Source: an uncultured Planctomycetia bacterium
GTDB taxonomy: Bacteria > Planctomycetota > Phycisphaerae > FEN-1346 > JAACEH01
NCBI GenBank assembly: GCA_903929765.1
Contig: CAIYVX010000083.1
Coordinates: forward strand, 27,435-91,434
Direction: 5' to 3'
Length of the DNA stretch: 64,000 bases
Numbering within the stretch: position 1 is the stretch's first letter; each line of letters starts with the position of its first letter. Positions 23,645-32,436 of the stretch are shown one piece after another. A model generated the notes under the pieces. It was not told where the DNA came from, did not search any database, and saw only the letters and a list, made by a program, of their open reading frames with translations. The translations under genes and the position numbers were made by a program.

Positions 23645-26515
23645 ATGACTCCCGAAAAGAAAGCTTTGGTTCTGCGTTTCCTCGTGCCGCTGGCCGTCGC
23701 GGGGCTGCTGCTGTTCGTCCTGGCCAGCCTGCTCACGCACACTGCCGGCGATCCGCCGCGCGGCCATCCCGAGATAATCAGCAACGTCGGCGGCACGGTC
23801 GGGGCCTACATGTCACACGGCCTGCTGGCTTTCGCCGGCGTGGGCAACTATCTCCTCATCGCCCTCATCACGGTCCTGGGCGGCACTTGGCTGATGCGCA
23901 AGGAACTCCCGCAGCGCGTGATCGTGATTGCGGCGGTGGCGACGGCGCTCCTCTTTCTGGCCCCGGCGCTCTGGACGTTCGACGCAGCCTCTGACCCGCA
24001 TCGCGGCTATCAGGCCCATGCGGCGACGCACAACGCCTGCGGCTGGCTGGGGGCCGAGGTCGGGTACTTCATTCTGGCCTACGTCGGCTGGGGCGTCTGG
24101 CCGCTGCTGGTGGCCGGCTTCGCCCTGCTGGCGGCGTATATTGCTAAATATGAAATTAAGGACAAGTGGCTGCGGCTGGCCGGGGCGGCGCTGGTGGTGC
24201 TGTTCGCTTCGGGCCTCGCGACGGCGTCCTACGACCGGCGGCTGTTCAGTTTCGACGAGAGCCGGTACCTGACCGAAGGACCGGGCGGGCTGCTGGGCCA
24301 GTTCATTGCTGCGACGTTCGGCTCGCTGGTCGGCAGTTTCGGCACTTATCTGGTTCTGGCGGCCATGGCCGTGGTCGGGATGCTGCTGGCGACCGATAGC
24401 CTGGTGCTGCTGGGACCGGTGGCGCTGTGGAAATGGGTACGGGAGCGGCGCGAGTCGCGGCTGGCGATTCTGCGCGGGGCGACCAGGAAGGTCCGCGCTG
24501 CCAAGACGACCGACGGCGAAGAGAAAGCTGACGAGAAGGCGACCGTTGTGACCGAAGCCGTGAGCGCAGCCGAAGTGGCCAAAGCCCGGCCGGTGCCGAA
24601 GATCCGCAGCGGCGGACGCGACGCCGAAACCGGCGAACTGTTCAAGCACGAGGAAGAGGCCCCGGCTGCGGCCGCGAAGCGCAAGCCCGCTGAGGCCGAG
24701 GTCAAACCCGCCACCGCCGAGAAGGACGCGAAAGTCGAAAAGGCCGCACCCGCCGGCGAGGAAAAGTCGAAGGAAAAAATCGAGCCGGCGATTCGCGTGC
24801 CGCGCGAAAAGAAGCCCGTGGCGGCGGTTCAGACCGAGCGGCAGGAACCCTCCGGTCGGCTGGTCGATTCCTCCGAATGTCCGGTCGATCAGGCCCCGGC
24901 CTACCCCTTCCCGTCGCTCGACCTCCTCGATCCGCCCGAACCGTTCGACATCTCGAAGGAAGAGGAGAAAATTCGGGAGAACTCGGCCAACCTGGAGGCG
25001 ACGCTCAAGGAGTTCGGCGTCGAGGCCCAGGTGGTCGGCATCGACACCGGGCCGGTGATTACGCAATACGAAGTTTCGCTGGCCGCCGGGATCAAGGTCG
25101 GCAAGGTCATCGGCCTGTCGGACGACCTGGCCATCGGCCTCAAAACTTCCAGCGTCCGCATTGTCGCCCCCCTGCCCGGCCGTGGCACTATCGGCATCGA
25201 AGTGCCCAACCTGCATCGCAAAACCGTCCGCCTGCGCGAATCGATTGAGGACGGACTGCCGGTGTCGAAGCGCCACAATCTGCCGCTCTTCCTGGGAAAG
25301 GACTCGGCCGGAAATCCATTGGTCCGCGACCTCAGCACCATGCCGCACCTTTTGATCGGCGGCACGACCGGCTCGGGCAAGAGCGTCTGCCTGAACTCGA
25401 TCATCATGAGCATCCTCTACGCCCGCAGCCCGCGCGACGTGAAGTTCATCCTGGTCGATCCAAAGATGGTGGAAATGACCATGTTCGCGGCGATTCCGCA
25501 CCTGATGTGCCCGGTGGTGAGCGACATGGCCCGCGTCCAGAGCATCCTGGAATGGCTGATCGGGAAGATGGAAGAACGGTACGGCCTGCTGGCCGAGGCA
25601 GGCGTCAAGAACATCGTCGGCTTCAACAATTTGTCGCGCGAAAAAATCGTCGAGCGGTTCAAGCCGGCCACGCCCGAGGACGAGATGCGGCTCACGTACC
25701 ACATGCCCTACATCGTCCTCATTGTCGACGAGTTGGCCGACCTGATGATGACCTGCTCGAAGGAAGCCGAGGCGGCGATCACGCGGCTGGCGCAGAAGTC
25801 CCGCGCCGTCGGCATTCACCTGATCCTGGCCACGCAGCGGCCGAGCGTCGACGTTGTCACCGGCCTGATCAAGTCGAACCATCCGTGCCGCGTGGCTTTC
25901 CAGGTGGCCTCGGGCGTCGATTCCCGCACCATCATCGACGGCAAGGGCGCCGAAAAACTGCTCGGCAAGGGCGACATGCTGCTCATGCAGCCCGGGGCGT
26001 CGAAGCTGCTGCGGGCCCAGTGTACGTTTGTCTCGGATGAGGAAGTAAACAAGGTGGTCGAGTTCGTCGCGAAGAACGCCCCGCGCGAGTTCAACCGCGA
26101 ACTGGTTCAGATCAAACCCAAGGCCCCCGCGCCGAAGCGCGGCAGCGGTGGCGGCAGTTCCGGCGGCGGCGGCGGTGGCGGCGACGATTACGACGGCGAC
26201 GGGGCCGACTTTGCCCAGCGCGACGACCTTTATTACGATGCCGTGCGCTACGTCCTCCAGTACCAGCGCGGCAGCGTGTCACTGCTCCAGCGGAAGCTCA
26301 ACATCGGCTACGGCCGCGCCAGCCGCCTGATCGACTTCATGGCCGAAGATCACGTGGTCGGCGAATATTCCGGCAGCCAGGCCCGCGAAGTGCTGATGAC
26401 CCTCGACGAATGGGAAGCCCGCCGCGGCCAAGGCGTCGGCGGATACAAAGACTCCGTCGGCGACGAGGAAGAGCCGGAAATTCAGGATGACGAGTTGGTC
26501 GAAAACGAAAAGTAG
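23645..26515 (+). CDS. ftsK: DNA translocase FtsK/SpoIIIE
   Basis: A 956-residue septal DNA pump for chromosome segregation. The first about 230 residues hold four to five transmembrane segments (LVPLAVAGLLLFVLASLL, YLLIALITVLGGTWLM and others), followed by a charged Ala/Glu/Lys linker (about 280-430). The motor begins near residue 435 (EKIRENSANLEATLKEFGVE), with Walker A GGTTGSGKS near 572 and VDPKMVEMTMFAAIPHL and IVLIVDELADLMM (Walker B) after it. A Gly-rich linker near 835-850 leads to the C-terminal gamma winged-helix domain (DDLYYDAVRYVLQYQRGSVS), which in the family reads KOPS-type polarity sequences. The GGAGGAATTCGG site precedes the ATG. Confidence 0.96.
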   Translation: MTPEKKALVLRFLVPLAVAGLLLFVLASLLTHTAGDPPRGHPEIISNVGGTVGAYMSHGLLAFAGVGNYLLIALITVLGGTWLMRKELPQRVIVIAAVATALLFLAPALWTFDAASDPHRGYQAHAATHNACGWLGAEVGYFILAYVGWGVWPLLVAGFALLAAYIAKYEIKDKWLRLAGAALVVLFASGLATASYDRRLFSFDESRYLTEGPGGLLGQFIAATFGSLVGSFGTYLVLAAMAVVGMLLATDSLVLLGPVALWKWVRERRESRLAILRGATRKVRAAKTTDGEEKADEKATVVTEAVSAAEVAKARPVPKIRSGGRDAETGELFKHEEEAPAAAAKRKPAEAEVKPATAEKDAKVEKAAPAGEEKSKEKIEPAIRVPREKKPVAAVQTERQEPSGRLVDSSECPVDQAPAYPFPSLDLLDPPEPFDISKEEEKIRENSANLEATLKEFGVEAQVVGIDTGPVITQYEVSLAAGIKVGKVIGLSDDLAIGLKTSSVRIVAPLPGRGTIGIEVPNLHRKTVRLRESIEDGLPVSKRHNLPLFLGKDSAGNPLVRDLSTMPHLLIGGTTGSGKSVCLNSIIMSILYARSPRDVKFILVDPKMVEMTMFAAIPHLMCPVVSDMARVQSILEWLIGKMEERYGLLAEAGVKNIVGFNNLSREKIVERFKPATPEDEMRLTYHMPYIVLIVDELADLMMTCSKEAEAAITRLAQKSRAVGIHLILATQRPSVDVVTGLIKSNHPCRVAFQVASGVDSRTIIDGKGAEKLLGKGDMLLMQPGASKLLRAQCTFVSDEEVNKVVEFVAKNAPREFNRELVQIKPKAPAPKRGSGGGSSGGGGGGGDDYDGDGADFAQRDDLYYDAVRYVLQYQRGSVSLLQRKLNIGYGRASRLIDFMAEDHVVGEYSGSQAREVLMTLDEWEARRGQGVGGYKDSVGDEEEPEIQDDELVENEK

Positions 26516-26558
26516 TCCGAATCTATTTGGAAAATGGTCAGACCTTACACGGTGAAGC

Positions 26559-27095
26559 GTGGAACTGATTCTCATCGGCTATTTTCCGAAACTTGTCTTT
26601 CCGAAGCCTCCTGCATTGCTCCCAGAAATGACTTCCGTGAAGGACATCTATAGCGTCAGCAATTGCCTTTCAGAAGGCCCGCCGGGCTGGATCGATAAGT
26701 GGTTGCACAATGAGATGTTTGTCTACGATTCGCCCGAGTTGGCGTTGTCGGTGGTTCCAGAGGACAACAAGGAAAAGTACACACTCTTCGCATTCAAAGT
26801 AGCCCCACTTATTTTCGACACAAAGGGTGAAGAGATTTGGTGTCCGCCTAAACTCAAGGTCTCACCTCTTCCGGCCAACTTCACTCTTCAAGGATACGAA
26901 GCAGTCAACCACCCTTGGACCCCATATTTCGAGTGCTCTCCGCTCTCTTGCAACTCCATGGCAGTTGAGTATCCTGTCAATGAACACTGCCTCGTTGACG
27001 AACTTGATATTGCCCTGAACATGGCCCGAAAATTCGCCAATAGCGAGCCTGAACCGGGACCGTATTTTGTGGTTGAGGTCTGGAAAGGCGAATAA
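26559..27095 (+). CDS. Hypothetical protein, 178 residues
   Basis: I do not recognise this protein. It starts with GTG 26559 (MELILIGYFPKLVFPKPP) and has no signal peptide or membrane segment; it is rich in Pro and aromatic residues (WCPPKLKVSPLP, NHPWTPYFECSPLSCNS) and ends PYFVVEVWKGE. Such compact single-copy proteins are sometimes immunity proteins of polymorphic toxin systems, but nothing here shows that. It ends one base before nikR, so the two may share a transcript. It is AT-richer than ftsK and nikR. Confidence 0.6.
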   Translation: MELILIGYFPKLVFPKPPALLPEMTSVKDIYSVSNCLSEGPPGWIDKWLHNEMFVYDSPELALSVVPEDNKEKYTLFAFKVAPLIFDTKGEEIWCPPKLKVSPLPANFTLQGYEAVNHPWTPYFECSPLSCNSMAVEYPVNEHCLVDELDIALNMARKFANSEPEPGPYFVVEVWKGE

Positions 27096-27096
27096 C

Positions 27097-27513
27097 ATGT
27101 CCGAAATCGTCCGCGTCAGCGTCTCGATCCCCAAAGCGTTGTTCAAGCGGCTGGAAAAGCTGGTGGCCGGGAGCCGCTACGGCAACCGCTCGGAGTTTAT
27201 CCGCGATCTGGTGCGCGACCACCTGGTCGGGGAGGAGTGGGAGAGCGACGCCGTGCTGCTGGGCACGATTTCGCTTGTCTACGACCATCACGCCCGTGGC
27301 CTGAGCGAACGGATGATTCACCAGCAGCACCATTTCAGCGGCAAGGTTCTGGCCGCCACGCACGTCCACCTGGACGAGCACCTGTGCGCCGAGATGATCA
27401 TGGTGCGCGGCAAAGGCGGCGACATTCGCGCCCTGGCCGACCGGCTCCAGCGGGAAAAGGGCGTGCTGCACGCGCGGCTGGCGACGAGTACGACGGGGCG
27501 GAAGCTGCGCTAG
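27097..27513 (+). CDS. nikR: NikR-type nickel-responsive regulator
   Basis: A 138-residue ribbon-helix-helix repressor with a C-terminal ACT-like metal domain. The DNA-binding part is IVRVSVSIPKALFKRLEKLV and RSEFIRDLVRDHLV. The metal ligands of E. coli NikR (His76, His87, His89, Cys95) correspond here to His78, His89, His91 and Cys97 in HQQHHF and THVHLDEHLC, with exact spacing. GGAAAGG lies 11 bases before the ATG. No nickel transporter or nickel enzyme gene is in the window, so the target is unknown. Confidence 0.92.
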   Translation: MSEIVRVSVSIPKALFKRLEKLVAGSRYGNRSEFIRDLVRDHLVGEEWESDAVLLGTISLVYDHHARGLSERMIHQQHHFSGKVLAATHVHLDEHLCAEMIMVRGKGGDIRALADRLQREKGVLHARLATSTTGRKLR

Positions 27514-27523
27514 CCCGAAAAAC

Positions 27524-28654
27524 TCACACATCAAATCTCGGAATCTCAACCGTCTCTCCGCCCTGCATGGCGGACTGGTGAGCGCAGATTCCTGCGGCAG
27601 TCCAGTTGGCGGCCGTCACGGCGTCGCTCCAGGGCTTGCGCCCTTCGACGATGCTGCGCACAAACTCGTGAACCATGTGGGGATGCGAGCCATGATGGCC
27701 GCCGCCCTGGTCGAAAGAGATGTGCTTGTGTTTGCTCGTGGCCTTGAAGACCTGCGTGTGCCGAGCGATTTCCGGCGGCAGCAGATCCTGCCGGTCCGGA
27801 GGCACCGGCTGACTCGTCGTCACCTGGCGAATCTCGCCCGGCTTGACCGACGTGGCCTCGAAAAGCATGGGCGCCTGGTCTTCCATCTGCCATTCGTAGC
27901 AGGCGTTCTCTCCGTAGATGACGAAGCTTTCCATGTACGGCCGCGCGCTGTGGAAGAGCGACCGCGTCACTTCGGCCGCCAGACCCGGCGTCTCCAACTG
28001 GAAGATGGCCGTCTCGATGGGGAACGGGTTGCCGTACTGCTTCTGAAGTTCCGTCCGCAGGTGGCCGGAGCCGAAACAGTGGACCCGCGCGGCCCGCGTC
28101 TCGGCGACGGCCAGGAGCGGCGCTACAGCGTGGGTGGCGTACCACATGGGCGGCAGGCCGGCCCAGTAGGGCGGCCATTTTTCCATGCACTGATAGTGAG
28201 CCCCGCGCAGGAACTGAAGCGGCCCGAACCGGCCCTGGCGTTTGAGTTCCTGGGCATAGAGAAACTGCCGCGTGTAGACGGTCGTCTCCATCATCATGTA
28301 ATTTTTACCGGAGCGGCGCTGGGCGGCGACGATGGCCCGCAAATCTTCAATGCTGGTCGCCATCGGGACCGTGCAGGCGCAATGCTTGCCGGCGTTAAGT
28401 ACCGCCAGCGTCTGCCGGGCGTGGTCGGGAATGCCCGAGACCAGGTGAATGGCGTCGTAGTCGCTGGCCAGGGCTTCGTCGAGGTCGTGAAACACGTCCG
28501 CGAAATCGAACGCCTCGGACAGGGTGCGCAGCCTCGCCTCGTCCTTCTCGCAGACCGCGACCCGCCCCACGTCCGGGTGATCGAGGTAAATGTGCGGAAA
28601 AGAGCCGCCGAAATGCAAGCCCACGACCACCACGCTCAATTTGCCGCCGGCCAT
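27524..28654 (-). CDS. Gfo/Idh/MocA family oxidoreductase
   Basis: A 376-residue NAD(P)-dependent oxidoreductase. The N-terminal Rossmann domain starts LSVVVVGLHFGGSFPHIY (a divergent GxGxxG reading GLHFGG), with VAVCEKDEARL and the HLVSGIPDHARQTLAVLNAG step. The conserved family EKP motif (usually near residue 95-100) reads CTVPMAT, so the usual lysine is missing, which suggests an altered catalytic role. The C-terminal domain contains HYQCMEKWPPYWAGLPPMWY and HPHMVHEFVRSIVEGRKPW. The substrate is probably a sugar or cyclitol. I chose ATG 28654 because AAGGAG lies 6 bases upstream; ATG 28672 is the alternative. Confidence 0.85.
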   Translation of the reverse strand: MAGGKLSVVVVGLHFGGSFPHIYLDHPDVGRVAVCEKDEARLRTLSEAFDFADVFHDLDEALASDYDAIHLVSGIPDHARQTLAVLNAGKHCACTVPMATSIEDLRAIVAAQRRSGKNYMMMETTVYTRQFLYAQELKRQGRFGPLQFLRGAHYQCMEKWPPYWAGLPPMWYATHAVAPLLAVAETRAARVHCFGSGHLRTELQKQYGNPFPIETAIFQLETPGLAAEVTRSLFHSARPYMESFVIYGENACYEWQMEDQAPMLFEATSVKPGEIRQVTTSQPVPPDRQDLLPPEIARHTQVFKATSKHKHISFDQGGGHHGSHPHMVHEFVRSIVEGRKPWSDAVTAANWTAAGICAHQSAMQGGETVEIPRFDV

Positions 28655-28738
28655 CCGGTTCTCCTTGTTCATTTCCCCACGCCTTCGCCATTGCTGCCAT
28701 CCGGCCGATGAGTATAATCACGGGAAGAGGGAGCGACA

Positions 28739-29776
28739 ATGGGCATATCAAATTTGCGTAGGGGTTGGTTCATTTGTGCCGCGCTGGCGCTGGTCGCCCT
28801 GGCGGCAAGTGTGGGTTGCCGTTCTGACGAGGCCAAAGGAGGAGCAACCGCCGTGAATCAGAGCAACTCGAATCAGCCGGCCTCGAATAAGGCCGCGGCC
28901 AAGGCCGAAAAACTTCCGACGACAATGCCGCCGCTCACGGCCGAGGAACGCCACGTCATCAAGGACAAGGGCACCGAGTCGCCCTTCACCGGAAAGTATT
29001 GGGACAAGTTTACGCCCGGCGTTTACATCTGCCGCAACTGCGGCCAGCCGTTGTATCTGTCGAGCGGGAAGTTCAAGTCCGATTGCGGCTGGCCGAGCTT
29101 CGATGAGGAAATCCCCGGCGCGGTCAAGCGTCAGCCGGACGCCGACGGGCGACGGACGGAAATCGTCTGTGCCCATTGCGGCGCTCACCTCGGCCATGTC
29201 TTCACCGGCGAGCAACTCACCGCCAAAGACACCCGCCACTGCGTCAACTCGATTTCGATCAGCCTGGTGCAGACCACGGCGGCGCCGGAGGAAGCCATCT
29301 TCGCCGGCGGCTGTTTCTGGGGCGTGGAACATTATTTCCGCGAGGTCCCCGGCGTCTTGGGCGTGGCCTCCGGCTACATCGGCGGCACGGTCGCTTATCC
29401 GACCTACGAGCAGGTCTGCTCCGGCAAAACCGGCCACGCCGAAGCCGTGCGGGTGATCTACGATCCGGCCCTGGTGACCTACGAAAAGCTGGCCCGCGTC
29501 TTTTTCGAGACGCACGATCCGACTCAGCTCAACGGCCAGGGCCCGGACATCGGCACGAACTATCGCTCGGCTGTTTTTTACCTGAACGACGACCAGAAAA
29601 AGACGACCGAAAAATTGATCGGCATCCTGAAGGCCAAAGGCTTCAACGTCGTGACCCAGGTCGTGGCGGCCAAGCCATTCTATCTGGCCGAGGACTATCA
29701 TCAGGACTACCTGACCAGGCATCCCGAGCGCCACGCCTGCCAGGTTCGCGTGCCGCGATTTGATGAGAAGAAATAA
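28739..29776 (+). CDS. msrBA: Exported methionine sulfoxide reductase MsrB-MsrA fusion
   Basis: A 345-residue protein. Residues 1-27 are a lipoprotein signal peptide (ALALVALAASVGC), followed by an Asn/Ala/Lys linker. Residues about 65-180 are MsrB (R-sulfoxide reductase): zinc ligands in ICRNCGQPLY and VCAHCGAHLGHVF, SDCGWPSF and the catalytic Cys in RHCVNSISI. Residues about 187-340 are MsrA (S-sulfoxide reductase) with catalytic GGCFWGVEHYF, GYIGGTVAYPTYEQVCSGKT, HDPTQLNGQGPDIGTNYRSA and YHQDYL. It repairs oxidised Met in envelope proteins. Its reductant partner is not in the window. Confidence 0.95.
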   Translation: MGISNLRRGWFICAALALVALAASVGCRSDEAKGGATAVNQSNSNQPASNKAAAKAEKLPTTMPPLTAEERHVIKDKGTESPFTGKYWDKFTPGVYICRNCGQPLYLSSGKFKSDCGWPSFDEEIPGAVKRQPDADGRRTEIVCAHCGAHLGHVFTGEQLTAKDTRHCVNSISISLVQTTAAPEEAIFAGGCFWGVEHYFREVPGVLGVASGYIGGTVAYPTYEQVCSGKTGHAEAVRVIYDPALVTYEKLARVFFETHDPTQLNGQGPDIGTNYRSAVFYLNDDQKKTTEKLIGILKAKGFNVVTQVVAAKPFYLAEDYHQDYLTRHPERHACQVRVPRFDEKK

Positions 29777-29798
29777 CCCACTTTTCAGGAGACCCGCA

Positions 29799-31037
29799 GT
29801 GACCCGACGAACTCTCGCCTGTGCCTTGGTCGTGTCCCTTTTCCTGGCCGCCACCCTGGCCGCCGCCGATTGGCCGCAGTTCCGCGGCCCCAACCACGAC
29901 AACAAGTCGACCGAAACGGGCCTCCTGAAAACCTGGCCCGCCGGCGGACCGAAGCTCCTCTGGACCGCGACGGGTTGCGGGGCCGGTTACGGCAGTCCGG
30001 CCGTTTCCGGCAGCACGATTTACCTCACCGGCGACGTTGACGGCAAGGCCTGCCTGCTGACCTTCGACCTCAACGGCAAACCGAAGAACCACGCGGCCTT
30101 CGGCAAAGAGAATACGGTCGATCCGAGCAAATTTTTCGGCGGGCGCAGCACCCCGACGGTTGAGGGCGGCTTCGTCTACGTCGCCGGGGCGTTCGGCGAA
30201 CTGGCCTGTCTGGACGCCAAAACGCTCGCCCCGAAATGGCAAATCAATATCAGCGAGAAGTTCCATGGAAAACTGCCGCAGTGGGAATACGCCGATTCGC
30301 CGCTCATCGACGGGGACAATCTGATCTGCACGCCGGGCGGCCCGAACGCCACCATCGTGGCCCTGAACAAGAAAACCGGCGAGACGGTCTGGACCTCCAA
30401 GGGCCTCTCGGATTCGGCCGCCTATGCCACCTGCGCCAGGATGACCCTCGACAAAATGCCGACGATCGTCACCATGACGGCCAAGGGCCTGGTCGGCGTC
30501 AGCGCCAAAACCGGCCAGTTTCTCTGGCGCTTTGATAAGCTGGTCAACCCCTATGCCAACTGCCCGTCGCCGGTTTTCCTGGGCAACCGCATCTTCTGCG
30601 CCAGCGCCTTCGCCGCCGGGGCCGTCGATCTCCGCGTCACCGAAAGCGGCGTCGTCGCCACCGAGGCCTGGATGAGCAAAGATCTGCACAGCCGTACCGG
30701 CGGTTATGTGCTGGTCGATGGCTATATTTACGGCAACAACGAAGTTGGCCCGATTTGCCTCGACTGGAAGACCGGCGAGAAAAAATGGTCCGCCGAGCGC
30801 AAGGAGATGGGTTGCGTGACCTACGCCGATGGTATGCTCTACATCCTGGGAGAAACGACCCGCAAGGTCGCGCTGGCCCAGGCTTCACCTGACGGTTTCA
30901 CGGTCGCCGGCGAATTCACGTTGCCCGGCGGCGGCAAGGATCCGTTCTGGGCCTATCCGGCCCTCGCCAACGGCCGGCTCTACGTCCGCCATTGGGACTC
31001 GCTCTTCTGCTACGACATTAAGGCCGAGGCCAAGTAA
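29799..31037 (+). CDS. Secreted PQQ-like beta-propeller protein (copy 1)
   Basis: A 412-residue exported protein. The signal peptide is LACALVVSLFLAATLAAA. It is followed by DWPQFRGPNHDNKSTETGLL, the usual opening of planctomycetal PQQ-like propeller proteins, and by repeated blades with the pattern ALNKKTGETVWTSKG and GVSAKTGQFLWRF. PQQ binding itself is not shown; many members lack the cofactor. The start is GTG 29799 with CAGGAG 8 bases upstream; an in-frame ATG at 29760 overlaps msrBA. The next gene is a close paralogue. Confidence 0.88.
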   Translation: MTRRTLACALVVSLFLAATLAAADWPQFRGPNHDNKSTETGLLKTWPAGGPKLLWTATGCGAGYGSPAVSGSTIYLTGDVDGKACLLTFDLNGKPKNHAAFGKENTVDPSKFFGGRSTPTVEGGFVYVAGAFGELACLDAKTLAPKWQINISEKFHGKLPQWEYADSPLIDGDNLICTPGGPNATIVALNKKTGETVWTSKGLSDSAAYATCARMTLDKMPTIVTMTAKGLVGVSAKTGQFLWRFDKLVNPYANCPSPVFLGNRIFCASAFAAGAVDLRVTESGVVATEAWMSKDLHSRTGGYVLVDGYIYGNNEVGPICLDWKTGEKKWSAERKEMGCVTYADGMLYILGETTRKVALAQASPDGFTVAGEFTLPGGGKDPFWAYPALANGRLYVRHWDSLFCYDIKAEAK

Positions 31038-31070
31038 CGGGGAATCCCTTCTTTTTTTTGGAGACTAGCT

Positions 31071-32297
31071 GTGAATCAACGAATCTTCGCCGCCGCTGTT
31101 GCCGCGTTTCTGCTCCTGGAAGCTACCGTTTCCGCCGCCGATTGGCCGCAGTTCCGCGGCCCGGCCCGCGACGGACAATCACCGGAAACCGGCCTGCTCA
31201 AGAGCTGGCCCGCCGACGGACCGAAACTGCTCTGGACCGCCACGGGTTGCGGCCAGGGCTACAGCAGCCCGGTCATCGTCGGCGACACCGTCTACACTCT
31301 CGGCGACGTGGAAGGCAAGGGTTGCCTCATCACCTTTACGCTCGACGGCAAGCCCGGCAAAACCGTCCCCGTCTGCAAGGCCAACTCCGGCGAATTCGCC
31401 GGTCCCCACAGCACGCCCACCGTCGAGGGCGGGATGGTCTACTGCTTCGGCCCGCAAGGCGACCTGGAAGGCCTCAACGCCAAGACGCTCGAAAAAGTCT
31501 GGGCCGTCAACGTCTGCGAAAAGTTTCAGGGCAAAGTCCCCGGCTGGCGATATTCCGAATCGCCGCTGGTGGACGGCGACCACGTGATTTGCTCGCCCGG
31601 CGGACCTGATGCCGCCCTCGTCGCGCTCAACAGAAAGACCGGCGAAACCGTCTGGACCTCCAAGGGCCTCTCCGACCCTGCCGCCTACGCTTCGACGGTG
31701 AAGATGACCGTGGACAAGCTGCCCATGATCGTGGCCCAGACGGCCAAGAGCCTGGTCGGCGTCAACGCCGCGACCGGCGCGCCGCTCTGGCATTACAAAC
31801 GCCCGGCCAACGGAACCGCCAATGCCCCTTCGCCCGTCTTTTCCGGCAACCAGGTGTTCGAGGCCACAGGCTACGGCAAAGGCGGCGGCGCGGTCGATCT
31901 GACGGTTTCCGGCGGCGCCGTCACGGCCACGCAGGCCTGGGAAACCAAGGACATGGATTGCCATCACGGCGGGTATGTGCTGGTCAACGGCCACCTCTAC
32001 GGCAACAACGGCGGCGGCTGGACCTGTCTGGATTTCAAGACCGGCGAAACAAAATGGAAGGCCGGCGGCGTCGGCAAGGGCTGCGTGATTTATGCCGACG
32101 GAATGCTTTATACCCAGGGCGAGAGCAGCCACGAAATCGGCCTGGTGAAAGCCGCCCCGGACGCGTTCACGCTGGTCAGCAAGTTCAAGCTGCCCAGCGC
32201 CGAAAAGACCTCGCTCTGGGCTCATCCGGCCATCGCCAATGGGCGGCTCTATATCCGCTACGGCGATTCGTTGTATTGTTATGACATTAAACAATAG
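31071..32297 (+). CDS. Secreted PQQ-like beta-propeller protein (copy 2)
   Basis: A 408-residue paralogue of the preceding gene (DWPQFRGPARDGQSPETGLL, ALNRKTGETVWTSKGLSDPA, GVNAATGAPLWHYKRP), aligned over the full length at about 60 percent identity by eye. The signal peptide is AAVAAFLLLEATVSAA. Conserved Cys residues (TATGCGQGYSS, GWTCLDFKTGE, GKGCVIYADGMLYTQGE) are shared by both copies. Start GTG 31071 with TTGGAG upstream, 33 bases after copy 1. The tandem arrangement indicates a local duplication. Function unknown. Confidence 0.88.
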   Translation: MNQRIFAAAVAAFLLLEATVSAADWPQFRGPARDGQSPETGLLKSWPADGPKLLWTATGCGQGYSSPVIVGDTVYTLGDVEGKGCLITFTLDGKPGKTVPVCKANSGEFAGPHSTPTVEGGMVYCFGPQGDLEGLNAKTLEKVWAVNVCEKFQGKVPGWRYSESPLVDGDHVICSPGGPDAALVALNRKTGETVWTSKGLSDPAAYASTVKMTVDKLPMIVAQTAKSLVGVNAATGAPLWHYKRPANGTANAPSPVFSGNQVFEATGYGKGGGAVDLTVSGGAVTATQAWETKDMDCHHGGYVLVNGHLYGNNGGGWTCLDFKTGETKWKAGGVGKGCVIYADGMLYTQGESSHEIGLVKAAPDAFTLVSKFKLPSAEKTSLWAHPAIANGRLYIRYGDSLYCYDIKQ

Positions 32298-32436
32298 GCG
32301 GAAACTCGCTTTTCCGTTGTCAAATCGGCCCGGCGAGGCTAAAATCATATGACTCGGCACGCGCGACTGTCGTCGGGTAAGGCAGCCCGGCCGCGCGGCT
32401 CGATTCGATAATCAGTGTATTGAGGATTCGCAGACG

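Noticed and set aside
23813..25882. 689-codon open frame on the minus strand
   Set aside because: Antisense to ftsK; no recognisable sequence.
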